A DNA stretch of 6,422 nt, taken from contig JALSTO010000330.1 in the NCBI GenBank assembly GCA_026983685.1, positions 1 through 6,422 on the forward strand, given 5' to 3'. The notes under the pieces were generated by a model. That model ran no database searches, was not told the DNA's origin, and saw only the letters and a program-made list of their open reading frames with translations. This document shows, in pieces, positions 4,710 to 6,422 of the stretch. The stretch's first letter is position 1; the number at the start of each line of letters is the position of its first letter. The DNA is from Aquificaceae bacterium. GTDB lineage: Bacteria; Aquificota; Aquificia; Aquificales; Aquificaceae. Both the position numbers and the translations under genes were made by a program.

Positions 4710-6422
4710 ATGAGGAATGTGGCTCTTCCAAGGAAGTTCTTCGGGAGGAGAGAAGAGATAATAGAACCTCCCTACCTATTAAGTGTACCAAAGAGTTCCT
4801 TTGAGAACTTTATCCAGTTAAAGAAAGCACCCCAGGAGAGGGAGAACATAGGGCTGGAGTATATACTCAGAACCTCCTTTCCCTTTGTGGACCCCGATGG
4901 GAACATATTCCTTGAATACTTAGGCTACGAGATAGGTGACTGGGAATGCAACTCCTGCGGGTACAAGCCCGAGTCCGACTTCCTCGGCGGATGGGGAGTG
5001 GAGTGTCCTAAGTGTAAAGGAAAGCTTGTTTACAAGGAGAAGTACACCCCCGACGAGTGCAGGATAAAGGGAATGACCTACTCCGCTCCCCTCAGGGTAA
5101 TGTACAAGCTTAGAGTCAAAACTAAAGAGGGTGAAAGAGAGACTCCACCCAAGAAGGTTTACTTTGGAGAGATACCCCTTATGACGGACTGGGGATCTTT
5201 CATCATAAACGGGAGTGAGAGGGTCATAGTTAACCAGCTCATCAGGTCAACTGGAGTGTTCTTTGAAGAGAAGGAGGAAAAACAGAAGGATACTACGATA
5301 ACGAGGATAATATACAGGGCGAGCATAATACCCGACAAGGGTTCAAGGATAGAGTTTGAGCTCTCTGGAACGACTGACACCTTCCACGCCAGGGTTGACA
5401 GGAAGAAGGTGAGTGGCATAGCCATACTCAGAGCCTGGGGCTTTGAGACCGCCTACGAGATACTTTCTAACTTTTACGAGGGTGTTAAAAAACTTGTGGT
5501 CAGGGATGGTGCTCTCTTTGATTCGGAGACCGGTGAGGAGTACAGACCCGAGGACCTTGAGCATCACTACATCTTTGCCCTCCTCAGATACAGAGCAAAG
5601 CTTGAGGACTCGGATAAGGAGAAGGAGTTCATAGAGGAGAGGTACATAGAGGAGTGGGAAGGTCTTGATCTTTTGCTCAAGGATGAGAGGATAAAGGTTG
5701 AAGCTGTTACCATCCTTCCCAACGAAAATGCGGTAAAGAGCCCCTATGCGAAGATAATCGTTGATACCCTCGCCAACGATACTACCCCGAGAGAGCCCGA
5801 CAGGATGAGCGTTGTCAAGGTTCCCGCTGAGTTCAGCCTGAGAGAGTACGGTTATATGGAGATATACAAGAAGCTCAGGCTCGTAGAAACGATGACTATG
5901 GAGATAGAAAACCTGATTGAGAGGGCTCGCTCCTACTACGAGGTATTCTTCAACCAGATAACGAGGTACGACCTCTCCAAGGTCGGTCGTGTGAAGATAA
6001 ACGCAAAGGTTCACAAGCTACCGAAAGTCCTCAAGCCCGCGGATGTTGATAAGCTTGATAAACTACCGCCGGTAGCCCTTGCGGAGGATATCGGGAAGTA
6101 CAAGGAGGGCACAAGGCTCACCCCAGAGATACTCAAGGAGATCTTTAAAAATAAGAAGATAAAGGAAGTCAAGATAAAGGACTACACGGAAGATGAGGCG
6201 AGGTTCATACTTCCCATAGACCTCGTGAACATCCTCAAGTACCTGATAGACCTGCGCTTCAGAAGAGAGCGCAAAGATGACATAGCCCACCTCGGTAATA
6301 GAAGGGTGAGGTCTGTCGGAGAGCTTCTTGAAAATCAGGTCAGAACCGGGATAGCGAAGATGGAAAAGGTCTTCAGGGACAGGGTTGCTGTCATAAACCC
6401 CGAAGACCCGAACATAAGACCC
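4710..6422 (+). CDS. rpoB: DNA-directed RNA polymerase subunit beta, N-terminal part (runs off the window)
   Basis: Beta forms one pincer and part of the active site of RNA polymerase. The frame stays open for 571 codons to the last base. The complete protein should exceed 1,100 residues, so less than half is present. Conserved segments in order are YILRTSFPF (51-59), [14 protein letters not shown] (117-130), [27 protein letters not shown] (151-177), RASIIP (203-208), [13 protein letters not shown] (419-431) and [16 protein letters not shown] (523-538). The window stops just before the rifampicin-binding cluster. Two departures from E. coli beta stand out. A four-cysteine segment (C80, C83, C99, C102) is inserted just before the CRIKG motif. 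The usual PGEPPT after IYKKLR (385-390) is replaced by different, longer sequence. rpoC is expected downstream. Confidence 0.97.
   Translation, partial: MRNVALPRKFFGRREEIIEPPYLLSVPKSSFENFIQLKKAPQERENIGLEYILRTSFPFVDPDGNIFLEYLGYEIGDWECNSCGYKPESDFLGGWGVECPKCKGKLVYKEKYTPDECRIKGMTYSAPLRVMYKLRVKTKEGERETPPKKVYFGEIPLMTDWGSFIINGSERVIVNQLIRSTGVFFEEKEEKQKDTTITRIIYRASIIPDKGSRIEFELSGTTDTFHARVDRKKVSGIAILRAWGFETAYEILSNFYEGVKKLVVRDGALFDSETGEEYRPEDLEHHYIFALLRYRAKLEDSDKEKEFIEERYIEEWEGLDLLLKDERIKVEAVTILPNENAVKSPYAKIIVDTLANDTTPREPDRMSVVKVPAEFSLREYGYMEIYKKLRLVETMTMEIENLIERARSYYEVFFNQITRYDLSKVGRVKINAKVHKLPKVLKPADVDKLDKLPPVALAEDIGKYKEGTRLTPEILKEIFKNKKIKEVKIKDYTEDEARFILPIDLVNILKYLIDLRFRRERKDDIAHLGNRRVRSVGELLENQVRTGIAKMEKVFRDRVAVINPEDPNIRP

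Noticed and set aside
5343..6014. 223-codon open frame on the minus strand inside rpoB
   Set aside because: It lies wholly opposite conserved beta coding sequence, has no recognisable motif, and reflects codon bias of the sense strand.

Overview
This window is a compact, single-strand translation/transcription operon from a thermophilic bacterium of the Aquificaceae, close to Aquifex or a sister genus. The assignment rests on three things I see. The EF-Tu agrees nearly residue for residue with the Aquifex aeolicus protein as I remember it. NusG carries the extra internal domain known from Aquifex. Isoleucine and arginine codons are strongly biased to ATA and AGG/AGA. The genus cannot be fixed without a search.

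Layout, all on the + strand: 1-46 leader with a strong ribosome binding site; 47-1264 tuf (EF-Tu); 1275-1433 rpmG (L33); 1435-1508 tRNA-Trp(CCA); 1523-1717 secE; 1717-2442 nusG; 2454-2891 rplK (L11); 2896-3624 rplA (L1); 3637-4182 rplJ (L10); 4195-4581 rplL (L7/L12); 4582-4709 a 128-base spacer with two adjacent hairpins, the second terminator-like, and an AT-rich promoter-like stretch; 4710-6422 the first 571 codons of rpoB (RNA polymerase beta), open at the right edge. Gaps inside the cluster are 1-14 bases, secE and nusG overlap by one base, and every gene has a recognisable ribosome binding site. Only the rplL-rpoB spacer is wide enough to hold regulation.

The genes serve one theme. EF-Tu delivers aminoacyl-tRNA; L11, L10 and L7/L12 build the GTPase-associated stalk that recruits it; L1 forms the opposite stalk; L33 is a small 50S zinc protein; the tRNA supplies Trp decoding; SecE is a translocon subunit; NusG and beta belong to the transcription machinery. 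The secE-nusG-rplKAJL-rpoB order is the classic bacterial order, and the tuf-rpmG-trnW-secE extension is also widespread.

I found no mobile element, CRISPR array or unknown system. The observations worth checking are lineage-specific variations on conserved parts: a four-cysteine insertion and an altered second segment in beta, the NusG insertion domain, a lengthened L10 C-terminal helix, the attenuator-like spacer before rpoB, and a codon-usage difference in tuf.
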